Assembly: GCF_033100095.1 (NCBI RefSeq)
Contig: NZ_CP136921.1
Location: 3,499,001 to 3,563,000 of the forward strand
Length of the DNA stretch: 64,000 nucleotides
From: Diaphorobacter limosus
GTDB lineage: Bacteria > Pseudomonadota > Gammaproteobacteria > Burkholderiales > Burkholderiaceae_C
Direction: 5' to 3'
Both the position numbers and the translations under genes were made by a program. Under the pieces are notes generated by a model. That model was not told the DNA's origin. It searched no databases and worked only from the letters and a program-made list of their open reading frames with translations. Shown here in pieces: positions 38,698 to 48,392 of this stretch (positions are counted from its first letter, which is position 1; each line of letters opens with the position of its first letter).

Positions 38698-39384
38698 ATG
38701 AGTTCTCATGAATCGCATGTCCTCCTTGAACGCCAACTGCTTCTGCAGCTTGGCGACCGTCTCAAGCACCTGCGCAAGACCCAGCGCCTGGGCACGGTAG
38801 AGCTTGCGGCGCGCGCAGGCATGACGCGCAACACCCTGCGCTCGGTCGAGTCGGGTGATCCCGCGCCGTCCATCGGCACCTATCTGCGCGTCATGTCCAT
38901 CCTGGGCGTTGGTGGTGATCTGGCATTGTTGGCGGGCGATGTCTTGCAACCGGCGCCTGCGCGCTCCGCCGCCGCACGTTCCCGGCATCCCGCGCCCGTG
39001 GTGCAAGTGCGCGTGCGTGCCGATCCAACCAGACACCAGCTGCAGGACCTACAAAGCCTGGCCCTGCATGAAGAAGCCGTGCGGCTGGCCAAGGCCGACC
39101 CTGCTCAGGTGCAGCAGGCAAAGGACACGCTCCAGCGCTGGCTGGCTACTGGAGATGTTCGCTCTGCAGCCTTGTGGCGTGAGTGGGAGGACATCCTGAA
39201 GGCGGGCGCCTGGCGCAAGGTGTTGGCCCACACCCGCCGCGCGCAGCAACTGCGCCAGGCATCACCGCTGGTCACGACCCTGTCGGCCGAGACCCGTCAG
39301 GCCATCCTGCAACAGGTGGGCGAACTCAAGAAGGGGATTGCGATCGGCGATGAGCTGGGCGCTGCGCCCGAGGAGCAACCATGA
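38698..39384 (+). CDS. XRE-family regulator / putative antitoxin (module 2)
   Basis: This 228-residue protein has a helix-turn-helix near residues 18-75 (RLKHLRKTQRLGTVELAARA, GMTRNTLRSVESG, IGTYLRVMSILGV) followed by a long helical domain with an LRQASPLVTTLSAETRQAIL stretch. Its start abuts a large palindrome and its stop overlaps the nucleotidyltransferase pseudogene by four bases. It has the same layout as module 1 but shares no obvious sequence beyond the HTH. Confidence 0.8.
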   Translation: MSSHESHVLLERQLLLQLGDRLKHLRKTQRLGTVELAARAGMTRNTLRSVESGDPAPSIGTYLRVMSILGVGGDLALLAGDVLQPAPARSAAARSRHPAPVVQVRVRADPTRHQLQDLQSLALHEEAVRLAKADPAQVQQAKDTLQRWLATGDVRSAALWREWEDILKAGAWRKVLAHTRRAQQLRQASPLVTTLSAETRQAILQQVGELKKGIAIGDELGAAPEEQP

Positions 39385-39915
39385 CGCGCGAAGAGCTGGA
39401 GCACATCATCCGTGCCAGCGGTGACATCACCGACCAGTACGAATTCGTCATTGTCGGCAGCCAGTCCATCCTGGGCGCGGTGCCCCGGCCCGAGGAGGTG
39501 TTCACGGTGTCCATGGAAGCGGACATCTATCCCCTGCAGGCGCCGGAGCTGGCCGACAGGATCGACGGCTCCATTGGCGAATGGCTCGCAGTTCCATGAA
39601 ACCTATGGCTACTACGCTCAAGGTGTTGGCCCGGAAACGGCGTGCCTGCCAGCGGGCTGGATGCAGCGCGTGCATCGCATCCAGAACCGCAATACGCAGG
39701 ATCGCATTGGGTACTGCCTGGACGTTGTCGATCTCTTCCTGTCCAAGGCGGCGGCCGCACGGGAGAAGGATCGGGAGTTCTGCATCGCGCTGCTGCAGTA
39801 CGGCTATGTGAACCTGGAAGCCGCCTTGGCGCTCGTGGGCAACATGCCCCTGAATGCCAAGGCGCAGCAGACATTGCGGGCGACGACGCGTCGGTGGGCA
39901 AAGAGTTCCACCTGA
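39381..39915 (+). pseudogene. DUF6036-like nucleotidyltransferase with one frameshift (module 2)
   Basis: The first frame reads EFVIVGSQSILGAVPRPEE, TVSMEADIYPL and ends prematurely at 39597-39599. The downstream frame continues the protein with GSQFHETYGYYAQGVGPETA, LPAGWMQRV and EFCIALLQYGYV. Dropping one base near 39582 joins them as IGEGSQFHETYG. The GSQS and EADIYP strand fit a DUF6036-type nucleotidyltransferase. It is either a dead toxin next to an intact antitoxin, a recoding site, or a sequencing error. Confidence 0.75.
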
Positions 39916-39996
39916 ATCGCTCCACAGGCGAATTCAAATTCATCTCGCGTAGTTGTTTCTTCTATAGTTGCACGATTGGAAAGGGAGTTAAGAAGA

Positions 39997-42900
39997 GTGC
40001 GAATTCACTATCTGAGCGCCCAAGGCGTTCTCGAAGTAGAGCAAGGCGCGTTGCGCGAGTTGGAGCGCAGTCTCCCCCGCGACTGGATGGGTTTCGCAGC
40101 GTTTAGGCTGCTCGCTAGAGGATCGAAGCTCCCTTTGGATGTGGATCTCTTGATCCTTACTTACAACCGCATTCTTGTCGTCGAGTTGAAGAACTGGGCC
40201 GGCGACATCGAATACTCGGCAGGACAGTGGATTCACAAGGGAACGCCAAAGAAGTCGCCAGTAGAAGTCAACGACAACAAGGCACGCGTTCTCAAGGGGT
40301 TTATCAAGGACAAGAACTCCGCATTGACGGTGCCCTTCATCGAGAATGTCGTTGTTCTGTGCCACCCGCAATGTCGGCTCGTGCGTTTTCCGGATGAGGA
40401 GAGGCGCTTTGTCATGACGCTGGCCGACTTCTGCCACGCGGCCTCAGACCCTGTCCGCTACAAGGCGAAATTCCCCGATACCCCTGTGGGACAGCCATAT
40501 CGGTCGAAAGATCCATTGCCCGATCGCCAGAAGTACGAGCGAATCTTCTCCAACCAGAGCGAGGGTATTCTTGAGCGCCGCATGGTTCTGCACGGCTTCG
40601 AGCAGGCGGACACAACCGCAGACTACGATCACCCGAAGAAAATCTGGACTGAATTCCGTGCCGAGCACCGAGAAAATCGTGGTTCCAAGGCACTGCTTCG
40701 CAAGTGGAACTTCCAGGAACTGGCTGGCGGTGGCACCACGTCCGTGGAGCGACAAACCATCGGGCTGCGCGAACTGCGTTTGAACGAAATGCTGCGCGTG
40801 CAGGCGCCAGAACTGCATGCGGACTTGCTTGAGCCAGTGGCGCCCGCCACTATCGATGATGTCACCACCAATTTCGTCGAGGCATACCGATTACCCGGAA
40901 GCATTGAGCGGCTTGCGGAGCATCTCTCGCGTCAACCGAACATGGCGCTTGAGGAGCGGCGTGCGCTGGCACTGAGCATCCTGGCCCGATTCGCAAAACT
41001 ACACACGCTGGGCATCGCCCACCGGGACATCACGAAAAAAACTCTATGGGTCATGGAACCGGCTCGCGTGATCCTTTCGACATTCGCTGCCGCTCGCGCC
41101 CCCGGGACCTTGACTGTCGGCGTACATCGGTTCGAGTTGGAGACTGGCTCCATCGACCTCCCTGAAGACGACGGTGCTGATGAGCGGAAGTCGTCCACAG
41201 ATCCATTCGCCCGCGATGTTTTCCTGCTCGGCGTGCTGGTGTACGAGATGCTGGAACGCAAGGAGTTAGAGCGGGTCAATCGCGTTCCGCTCTACGACGC
41301 CAAGCTGCCGCTTCAATTACCAGCCCTCGCCCAATGGTACGAGCGTGCCATGGACTGGGAGCCATCGGCGCGGTTCCGGTCCGCCGTCGAGGCGTTGGAT
41401 GCCCTAAATGACTGCTTTGCGGTCGAGAGCGGTCCCACAGTATCCGAGTCCGATTTCGATGCGTACCGCACCGAGGCTAGTCCGTTCACTTTGCCGATGA
41501 AGGAACAAATCTCGTCGGGTGGCGGCAAGATGGTTTACTTGTCCGAGCGCGACGGGGTCAAGGTCTTGGTGAAGTGCTGGACGAATCTGAAGTACGACCC
41601 CAAGTACGGAGCCCGTAACTTGCGGCTCCTTGGATTCCTACAACAAGCGAGATCGTTGCGTCAATCTGGTTTTGATGCCGCTCCGGATGTCCTGGATTTT
41701 GGCATGGGGCAGTTCGGCCTGATCTTGGTCACCCGTTGGGTAGAGGGCAGCACCTTGGCAACATGGTTGGGTACAGAGCCCAGCGCACGTCGGCGCGCGG
41801 TCGTAGCCTTGTCCCTCTTTAACGCGGTATGCCGATTGCACGCGTTGGGCTTGAGCCATGGGGACTTGAAGGCCCACAACATTGTCATTGCCATGGCTAG
41901 CGAAAGTGAGGACGAACGCGCCGTCCTGCTCGACGTGCCGGACCTTAGCGCCGACGGCGACGAGGGGCTGACAGTCGGCAGTGTGCCACCCGTTTTGGAA
42001 TCAGCCTCGCCGCAGCATCGCGACCTCTATGCCGTTACGCAAATTGGTCTCGATCTGCTCACGGACGAATTTCCGAACACCCGTAGAGATGCCGAACGTG
42101 CGTTCGAGCTTGGGGACGCATTGCCTCCGGTCGAACTCTTGGCTGAGACGCTGAAGGGCGAACTATCACCCCGGATCGATACGGCACCAACGTATTTGGT
42201 CTTACTTAGACGTCGTGGCCGCGATGTTTCTCCACCTCTGGACTTGGACAGCAATAACGGCGAGTTCTCAATCGGTGTCGTTCGCGATGAGTATGCAGGC
42301 GAGCAACGGTTCATCGTGACAGGTGTAAGGCAGCAGCTATTCATCAAGTTCGATTTGACAAGAAAAATTGCTGTGCATGCGACATTGAAGGAGATTGGCC
42401 ATCAGGAGTTCGTGAGCGCGTACAAGCGTCGTAGCTTTGTATTGCGCGCGAAAATTCACGTCGCATGGCACGACACAGCCGATGCCACGGCGTTGGGCGA
42501 AGACTTGTATGAGCTGTACATCGACAGCCTGCCAGAAAGTGGCGTCCAAGACGCCGGGTGGCGCCGACCGACTATCGATCCCTATGCCCAAGGTGCAACG
42601 CGTACAGATGACTCTAGGAGCATCACTACAGGTGAACTCTGGAGCGCTTTGGCCAGCACCGACGACATGAACGGAGCATCCATTACTGTTCGAGCTGGTG
42701 CGCGGCAAGTTCCAGAAGGAAGCGGCAGCTGGCTCATTCCCTTCGACCTCGATGGCGGTGTTCTTGACTTCTCCGAGGACGAGCGCATCGAACTGCTCGA
42801 ACGCGGCCACGACCCGATTGACGGCGGCGATCGCTGGTACACAGTTGGTATCGTCGCGCCAGACATTGGCAAGGATGTCATTCGTGTTCAGCAGACGAGT

Positions 42901-44859
42901 CTTCGCTTTGGTCCCAAGGAAGGTATATCGCTGTTTCTGCGCGGCGCACTGGAGCGATCGGCATCGGAGCGCCGAGTGGCCGCCATGAACCGGGTTCTGG
43001 CGGGTGGCGCACTCATTCCCCGGATCGTTGATTACTTTGATCCCGGCACGGAATTGATGCCATACCAAGCGGAGGTCGCAGACTTGGGAGATTTGTCCAA
43101 GTACGAGTTGAATGACCAGCAGGCCGAGGCGCTGCGCACTGCCATCTCGTTCGGTCCGGTGTCACTGCTCCAGGGGCCACCGGGCACTGGCAAGACGAAA
43201 TTCATAGCGTCCTTCGTGAATCTCGTTCTTTCGCGCGGCTTGGCCAGCAACGTTTTGTTGGTCAGCCAGTCGCACGAAGCCGTCAACAACGCGATGGAGA
43301 AGGTGGTTGATCTAAGCATCAAAAGCGGTATGAACGACACGATGGTCCGCATTGGGTTGCCGTCGATGGTTTCACCGCAGCTGAGGCACATTCAAGAGGA
43401 TGCGCTTCGACAACGCTACCGCGAGGCCTTCGACGCTGAGTTGAAGCAGCGCGTGCGCACCGTGGGCTACGCGATGGGCCTGCCGCAAGAGTACGTCCGA
43501 GCCGCAGTCGAGATGCACACGAGCCTCGGGACTCTGCTAGAGCGCATTTGCTACATTGAGCGAGCGCAAAACAACAATGAGGATGGTTCGGAGGCATCTT
43601 CGACCCACATACAGCGCCTGCGCGAAGTGTTCGTTGAGATTGCCTCGGCACGATTCGGCATTGAACTCGCATCGACCGATGATCTGGGGGCCGTCCTAGA
43701 AGCCGAGTTGGCCGATTTGGCCACTCTGCATGATTCGCCGAGTCCTGCAAAGTGCTTACGGCTCGGTCAGATTGCAAGGCTATCCACCGAATTCTCCCAA
43801 GTCCTACGTAATCCGCGTTCGAATTTCACTGCTTTCCTGACACGTAGCGCCAGCGTGGTTGCCGGTACGTGCGTCGGGGTTGGCAAGCACGCGCTGGGCA
43901 TTGTGGATCTGGCCTATGACTGGGTCATCGTGGACGAGGCTGCACGGGCGTCTCCTATGGAACTCGTCGTCGCGATGCAGGCTGGAAAGCGAGTGCTCAT
44001 GGTTGGAGATCATCTGCAATTGCCACCAACTTATCCCGTTGCGGTGGAAGAGAACGCTGCGCAGATGCTGGGTATTTCGCGCGGGGAGTTCCGCCGGATG
44101 AACAACTTTCAGAGGGCGTTCTCGTCGAACTATGGTAAGGCAGTTGGCCGCACGCTCTTGCGTCAATACCGCATGGCTTCTGCAATCAATCAAGTCGTAT
44201 CGCACTGCTTCTACAAGAATGCTCTGGAGGTCGGCAGAGACGCGCCCGGCCCCGAGTACGATGAACTGCCTGGCTATCTGGCTAAGCAGGTCGTTTGGGT
44301 GGACACCAGCGATCAGGCGCGCAGCGCCTTCCACCGCAGTGCGGGAACGCATGAAGGCGCACTGGAGAACGAAGCCGAAGCCGTGGCAGTCGTTGACATC
44401 GTTAGGAGCATTGCCAAGTCAGGCGACTTCCTCCGGCGTGTTCGTGAATTGGATGGAGATACGCACCCACCAATCGGGATCATTGCCATGTATGCCGCGC
44501 AGCGAGACCTTGTTCGACGTAAGCTGGAGCAGGCTGACTGGGCTGCAGACATCCGCGACCTGTACAGCGTGGGCACGGTTGATAGCTATCAAGGCAAGGA
44601 AAATCGAATCATCATCTTGTCCGTGGTACGCAACGACACTTCAAGGACAATCGGATTCCTCTCTGACCCCGAGCGTATCAACGTCGCAATGTCAAGAGCC
44701 AGGGATCGACTCATCGTGGTCAGTTCATCGGCAATGTGGCAGTCGCATCCAAGGTCACCCATGCACAGCGTGCTAGAGGAAATTAGGAAACTCGCTGCCA
44801 GCGACCTCGCGGCTTTCGTACCTTCGCAAGACTTAAAGCGGAGCGTTGCCCATGCGTGA
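39997..44859 (+). CDS. giant fusion: NERD nuclease-like domain, two kinase-like domains, SF1 helicase
   Basis: 1,620 residues. (1) NERD domain, residues ~1-150, with Asp48/Asp50 in LDVDLLIL and Glu63-x-Lys65 in VVELKNW. (2) Kinase-like domain ~300-470, with HRDITKKTLWV (Asp344) but no clear DFG. (3) A second kinase-like domain ~500-750: Lys526 in KVLVKCW, HGDLKAHNIVI (Asp623, Asn628) and DVPD as DFG equivalent. (4) A linker of unknown fold. (5) UPF1/DNA2-like SF1 helicase: Walker A GPPGTGKT (Lys1066), DEAA at 1313-1316, GDHLQLPPTYP, LLRQYRM, TVDSYQGKENRIII and NVAMSRARDRLIVV. The GTG at 39997 follows AAGGGAG; a TTG at 39976 is less likely. GC is visibly below the core genome. NERD plus kinase recalls PglW of Pgl/BREX-2, but here both are fused to a helicase. 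The defence role is inference. Confidence 0.85.
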   Translation: MRIHYLSAQGVLEVEQGALRELERSLPRDWMGFAAFRLLARGSKLPLDVDLLILTYNRILVVELKNWAGDIEYSAGQWIHKGTPKKSPVEVNDNKARVLKGFIKDKNSALTVPFIENVVVLCHPQCRLVRFPDEERRFVMTLADFCHAASDPVRYKAKFPDTPVGQPYRSKDPLPDRQKYERIFSNQSEGILERRMVLHGFEQADTTADYDHPKKIWTEFRAEHRENRGSKALLRKWNFQELAGGGTTSVERQTIGLRELRLNEMLRVQAPELHADLLEPVAPATIDDVTTNFVEAYRLPGSIERLAEHLSRQPNMALEERRALALSILARFAKLHTLGIAHRDITKKTLWVMEPARVILSTFAAARAPGTLTVGVHRFELETGSIDLPEDDGADERKSSTDPFARDVFLLGVLVYEMLERKELERVNRVPLYDAKLPLQLPALAQWYERAMDWEPSARFRSAVEALDALNDCFAVESGPTVSESDFDAYRTEASPFTLPMKEQISSGGGKMVYLSERDGVKVLVKCWTNLKYDPKYGARNLRLLGFLQQARSLRQSGFDAAPDVLDFGMGQFGLILVTRWVEGSTLATWLGTEPSARRRAVVALSLFNAVCRLHALGLSHGDLKAHNIVIAMASESEDERAVLLDVPDLSADGDEGLTVGSVPPVLESASPQHRDLYAVTQIGLDLLTDEFPNTRRDAERAFELGDALPPVELLAETLKGELSPRIDTAPTYLVLLRRRGRDVSPPLDLDSNNGEFSIGVVRDEYAGEQRFIVTGVRQQLFIKFDLTRKIAVHATLKEIGHQEFVSAYKRRSFVLRAKIHVAWHDTADATALGEDLYELYIDSLPESGVQDAGWRRPTIDPYAQGATRTDDSRSITTGELWSALASTDDMNGASITVRAGARQVPEGSGSWLIPFDLDGGVLDFSEDERIELLERGHDPIDGGDRWYTVGIVAPDIGKDVIRVQQTSLRFGPKEGISLFLRGALERSASERRVAAMNRVLAGGALIPRIVDYFDPGTELMPYQAEVADLGDLSKYELNDQQAEALRTAISFGPVSLLQGPPGTGKTKFIASFVNLVLSRGLASNVLLVSQSHEAVNNAMEKVVDLSIKSGMNDTMVRIGLPSMVSPQLRHIQEDALRQRYREAFDAELKQRVRTVGYAMGLPQEYVRAAVEMHTSLGTLLERICYIERAQNNNEDGSEASSTHIQRLREVFVEIASARFGIELASTDDLGAVLEAELADLATLHDSPSPAKCLRLGQIARLSTEFSQVLRNPRSNFTAFLTRSASVVAGTCVGVGKHALGIVDLAYDWVIVDEAARASPMELVVAMQAGKRVLMVGDHLQLPPTYPVAVEENAAQMLGISRGEFRRMNNFQRAFSSNYGKAVGRTLLRQYRMASAINQVVSHCFYKNALEVGRDAPGPEYDELPGYLAKQVVWVDTSDQARSAFHRSAGTHEGALENEAEAVAVVDIVRSIAKSGDFLRRVRELDGDTHPPIGIIAMYAAQRDLVRRKLEQADWAADIRDLYSVGTVDSYQGKENRIIILSVVRNDTSRTIGFLSDPERINVAMSRARDRLIVVSSSAMWQSHPRSPMHSVLEEIRKLAASDLAAFVPSQDLKRSVAHA

Positions 44860-46411
44860 GCGCTTCAACACCGTTGCGGTTGCCATTCCGGCGCAGCAGT
44901 TTCACGTGCGTTGCCATGTCTCGATCGAACGACAGGTTCCCGTAATGACGGACTTCGCCGTTCGGCTACTGCATCTCACTGGGCCGCTTGAAATCAATGC
45001 CATGCAGGAGTACTTCGGTCTCAGTAGCAGCCAGACCATCGACCTCATCGACCTGCTGCGCAGCGAGGGCCTCGTCGAAGAGTCCGGTGGCCGGTACTCC
45101 CTCACATCCTATGCTGAGGGCCGCTTTGTTGGTTCTAGCGATGACCTGCCGAGATTCACTAGGATCGTTGAACGCCAGAGCAGGCCGGTCTTCGAGCTTC
45201 TCTCGTACACGCCCATCCCGAAGGCGCTATCTGGAACGTATTGGGACAACGCACTCGAACTCGAATGGGCATCGAACGACGAGGCGCATGGTCAAACCGT
45301 CGAGCGTGCGGAGGCAGCCTTCCATCAGCACTTTCTCGACATTGAGCGTTTTCAGCAAGACGAAGAATGGCGGCGGGCTTTCTCCTGCTACAAGGTGGAT
45401 AGCATCACGTCCGGGCGGCCTTTCAATGTCCCGCTCCCGGTTCACTTCGAGGTGGATCTCGATGGGAACGTTGAGTTCGATGTTGACACGCAACTTGATC
45501 TCCTTCCTGACGAACTGCGTTCGCGGGTTCGGCGACTCACGGCGGATCGTATCGGTAGCCTCAAGGCGCACAGCGACTACTTCAAGGGGTTCGTGGACTT
45601 CTTCGAGGACGCGCTCTTGTTGCGATACCTGCCTGTTAGCAGAGCCGACGGGAAGTCGGCGAGCTCTGTCATTCAATCCGGGCACAAGCTGGTCTTGCGT
45701 AAGCCTCTGGACTTCGACTTCCAGCGCTATATACGAGAGGTCCATGGTGGAGCGGACGGTGAGGTCTATGACGATAAGCGGAGTCGCGCTCTGCTCGGCG
45801 CCCTCTATATGCCGAAGAACCAGGATCGTTTGGTTGAGGCCCTCTCCGCCGCAGCCGACCACTTCAAGAGGGCAGCCACTGCCGATACGAGCTACCCGCT
45901 TGAAATGCTCTGGGTGATTCCGGAAACGGACTTATGGGGGCGTACTGAGCTTGTGCGCCGATTCATCGAGAGGCTGAGCGCTACCATTGCCAATGTATGG
46001 GGCGAGCCAGTTGACGTTGTGGGAATTGCCCCTGCGCTTCAAGACGAACCGGTCGAACGCATACGCAAAAGAGGCAATCTTCTCTTGGATGCTGGCTTTA
46101 GTAAAGTTTACCTCGGACCGTCGATTGCGAGGTTCGAGCGATTCGAGACGATGGTTTTGCCTGGTGTGTACGGCGCGGCGATGTACCAATGGAAGGTGCC
46201 TTCGATGGATGTGCTGAGCGTACCAATAGGATTTGGTACGCACTCTCCGAAGGCACTTCATCGCCTTTCGAAACTTGCACGCAACGCTGGGGCGAACGCG
46301 CTTCATCGCGTCTGGCGTGGCTCAGGCAAGGACGGCGAAGACAGGAAATTGAAATACACGGCGGCATCGGCTTCGGATTTTTTATACCTTGACGACTTTG
46401 TGATGGATTAA
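44852..46411 (+). CDS. unrecognised protein coupled to the NERD-kinase-helicase, with a winged-helix-like N-terminus
   Basis: 519 residues; the ATG overlaps the previous stop by eight bases (ATGCGTGA), so the two proteins are made together. Residues ~30-80 (DFAVRLLHLTGPLEINAMQE, then IDLIDLLRSEGLVEESGGRYSLT) look like a winged helix. The middle has paired acidic/aromatic strands (HFEVDLDGNVEFDVDTQLDL), and the C-terminal third has LLDAGFSKVYLGPSIARFER and FGTHSPKALHRLSKLARNAG. I do not recognise the family. Its strict coupling to the fusion gene says it is a partner subunit, possibly a DNA-binding or sensor component. Confidence 0.7.
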   Translation: MRERFNTVAVAIPAQQFHVRCHVSIERQVPVMTDFAVRLLHLTGPLEINAMQEYFGLSSSQTIDLIDLLRSEGLVEESGGRYSLTSYAEGRFVGSSDDLPRFTRIVERQSRPVFELLSYTPIPKALSGTYWDNALELEWASNDEAHGQTVERAEAAFHQHFLDIERFQQDEEWRRAFSCYKVDSITSGRPFNVPLPVHFEVDLDGNVEFDVDTQLDLLPDELRSRVRRLTADRIGSLKAHSDYFKGFVDFFEDALLLRYLPVSRADGKSASSVIQSGHKLVLRKPLDFDFQRYIREVHGGADGEVYDDKRSRALLGALYMPKNQDRLVEALSAAADHFKRAATADTSYPLEMLWVIPETDLWGRTELVRRFIERLSATIANVWGEPVDVVGIAPALQDEPVERIRKRGNLLLDAGFSKVYLGPSIARFERFETMVLPGVYGAAMYQWKVPSMDVLSVPIGFGTHSPKALHRLSKLARNAGANALHRVWRGSGKDGEDRKLKYTAASASDFLYLDDFVMD

Positions 46412-46468
46412 GTGATGGTTTCTGCGTTTTGATGCGGCGATTGACAGCCATCCCCGTTTCCCAGGCGA

Positions 46469-47020
46469 TCAACGCGCTGCGTGCTGACAAGCCACCGACG
46501 ATTGGTACTTGATGCTGTCATTGCCCACAAAAACCTCGGACGCCGCGCCTACCAGCAAGGTCGTCTTCTTGCTGGTCTGCTTGAAGTAGGACGGCTCATC
46601 GGTGTCCGCCTGTTCGTCGATCCGGCTGACGCCCAGCCGTTTGGCCATCTGTTTGCCGGTCTGGCGTTTCAGATAGACGGTCGCCTTGTTCTCGCCCTCT
46701 GCGGCAGTCACCAGCGCTGCCACCACCTCGTCCCCGAACAGCGAAGGGCGAGGACTCTTTTGTGGAGGCAGAAAGAAGCCATCAGCCCCTTTGACCAGGC
46801 CGATTGCGCGGAGCCTGGATTCCACTTCATCGGTCTTGAGCACCGTTCCGGCCTTGCATTGCAGCAAGGATTCAAGCTGCTGTGCAGCGGCTGAGGGTGC
46901 GGCTGTTGGAACATTGGCATCGAGCAGCGGCACGGGCATTTGTGCCCATGCCAGGCCAACGCCGAACACGGCCAAGCCACATGCAAGCCAGCGCCGCAGA
47001 GCACGCAGATTCCGATTCAT
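46469..47020 (-). CDS. exported hypothetical protein
   Basis: This 183-residue protein has a clear signal peptide (MNRNLRALRRWLACGLAVFG, cut near residue 26 after AWA). The mature part has one Cys, CKAGTVLKTDEVESRLRAIG, and a basic, Lys-rich second half (YLKRQTGKQMAKRLG). It is the last gene of a three-gene minus-strand operon and overlaps the preceding gene by four bases. No family is recognised. Confidence 0.65.
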   Translation of the reverse strand: MNRNLRALRRWLACGLAVFGVGLAWAQMPVPLLDANVPTAAPSAAAQQLESLLQCKAGTVLKTDEVESRLRAIGLVKGADGFFLPPQKSPRPSLFGDEVVAALVTAAEGENKATVYLKRQTGKQMAKRLGVSRIDEQADTDEPSYFKQTSKKTTLLVGAASEVFVGNDSIKYQSSVACQHAAR

Positions 47021-47307
47021 GATGAGTTCCTTTCCGAACGACGTTCCAACCTCCACCGCTGGCGTTCCAGCAGGGCCTGAAAATGGTCTGCACCGGGCGC
47101 ATTCCATTGCGGCCACTCGGGCGGCAGATCGGGCTCGGGGCGCGGCGCCACGCGCAAGGCCAGCAACTCCAGCCGCCCCGGAAAATGCCTCAGCAAATCA
47201 GCAGCCAGGGACTGCTCCTGCCCCACGATGGTGTTGACACACAGCAGCAGGTCTTGCGCGGCCTTGCGCAACTCTGCCGCCAGCTCGGCGGCTTCGTTGG
47301 TGTTCAT
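47017..47307 (-). CDS. small hypothetical protein
   Basis: This 96-residue protein is helical at the N-terminus (NEAAELAAELRKAAQDLLLC), then Pro/Trp-rich (PDLPPEWPQWNAPG). It overlaps both neighbours by four bases (ATGA-type junctions), so it is translated with them. No function can be assigned. Confidence 0.6.
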   Translation of the reverse strand: MNTNEAAELAAELRKAAQDLLLCVNTIVGQEQSLAADLLRHFPGRLELLALRVAPRPEPDLPPEWPQWNAPGADHFQALLERQRWRLERRSERNSS

Positions 47308-48293
47308 GGATTGCCTCCCTCGGTATCAGGTGACGGCATCCGTAGCCCGGCATAGACGAAAGCCCGTTCCTCGGGTGCGAAGGCGATGAGTTCTCCGCCA
47401 TCCCACAGCGGGAAGGTGCAAACCGTTTTCCCCATGCGCAGGAATTCCTGTCGAACGTACTGCGCCAGGGCTTGCAGGTCATGCAGCGCAATGTTTTCTG
47501 GCGGCTCAGCCGCAGAAATCACCAGATCGGTGGGCGCCACGTGCACCAGTTCCAGGCCCACGCGCAGGAACGCCAGTACCAGCAGCGAGCGTGACGGCTC
47601 CTGGTCAAGATAGCCCGGTAGCGCGGCCAGCGTTTCTTCGTAGTGCAGCGGCTTGCGCTTGGCCATGATGAACTCGCGCAGCCGCGCAAACACATCGTCA
47701 AGCGCCTGCAGGCCTTTGGTGTTGATCCTGGTGCCGATGTCCCTGTCCTGGTTCAGATCGCCATAGGCGTCACTGGTCAGCCAGGCATGGCGCGCGACCG
47801 TGTCCACCACACAATGCAGGATGTTTTGCGCCAGGCCGTCGCTGCGCTCGACCAGGCCGAACTCGATGGCGTCCAGCCCGTTGAGGGTGACCGTGGCCCA
47901 CAGGCCATTGCGTTCGTCCCCATGCAGGCACTGCGTGGCCATGCCCTGCAGCGGAATGATGAAACCCAGCTCCTCCAACTTGCCCAGCAGCAGCTCGACC
48001 GTGGCGTTGATGGGTGTCGGTGGTGGCGTGGGCGCGGCGGTGCCCTGGAGCGGTTCGGGCTGCGCCGGTGGCAGCCGCCCGCCAAACCGCGCCTCGTACC
48101 ACTCGCCCAGGATTTCTGTGGCGAGCTCGGATTCGCGCAGGCCTCGGGTCTTGGCCTCGTGCCGGATCGCATCCGCCAGACGCATGTCCAGCATCCAGTT
48201 GGTTTGCGCCATCGCGCCCTGGGCCTTTTTGCGCTCCCGGTAGCGGCGTTGGTATTCGGCGGAGGACTGCCTGCCGGTTCGTGGACGTGCCAT
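47304..48293 (-). CDS. hypothetical protein with ribbon-helix-helix-like N-terminus
   Basis: 329 residues. The basic start (MARPRTGRQSSAEYQRRYRE) and MLDMRLADAIRHEAKTRGLR followed by ESELATEILGEWYEA resemble a ribbon-helix-helix DNA-binding segment. The rest is a globular alpha/beta domain with no motif I recognise. As the first gene of the minus-strand trio, next to an A/T-rich palindromic region, it may repress its own operon and the divergent one (inference). Confidence 0.6.
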   Translation of the reverse strand: MARPRTGRQSSAEYQRRYRERKKAQGAMAQTNWMLDMRLADAIRHEAKTRGLRESELATEILGEWYEARFGGRLPPAQPEPLQGTAAPTPPPTPINATVELLLGKLEELGFIIPLQGMATQCLHGDERNGLWATVTLNGLDAIEFGLVERSDGLAQNILHCVVDTVARHAWLTSDAYGDLNQDRDIGTRINTKGLQALDDVFARLREFIMAKRKPLHYEETLAALPGYLDQEPSRSLLVLAFLRVGLELVHVAPTDLVISAAEPPENIALHDLQALAQYVRQEFLRMGKTVCTFPLWDGGELIAFAPEERAFVYAGLRMPSPDTEGGNP

Positions 48294-48295
48294 GC

Positions 48296-48327
48296 TTGTT
48301 TAATTAACAACACTAGTTAAACTAACT
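48296..48327. promoter_or_regulatory. A/T-rich palindromes in the divergent intergenic region
   Basis: TTGTTTAATTAACAA and TAGTTAAACTA lie next to each other just upstream of the RHH-like gene and about 70 bases before the plus-strand gene. They could serve as an operator for both directions. Confidence 0.45.
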
Positions 48328-48392
48328 ATCCATGAAATTGCCCTTCCATGCAAGCCCATGCTGGTGATAACAATCCTTCACGGGAGATGAAC

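Noticed and set aside
39976..39996. TTG at 39976 as start of the NERD-kinase-helicase
   Set aside because: The AAGGGAG ribosome site lies inside this extension and is correctly spaced for GTG 39997.
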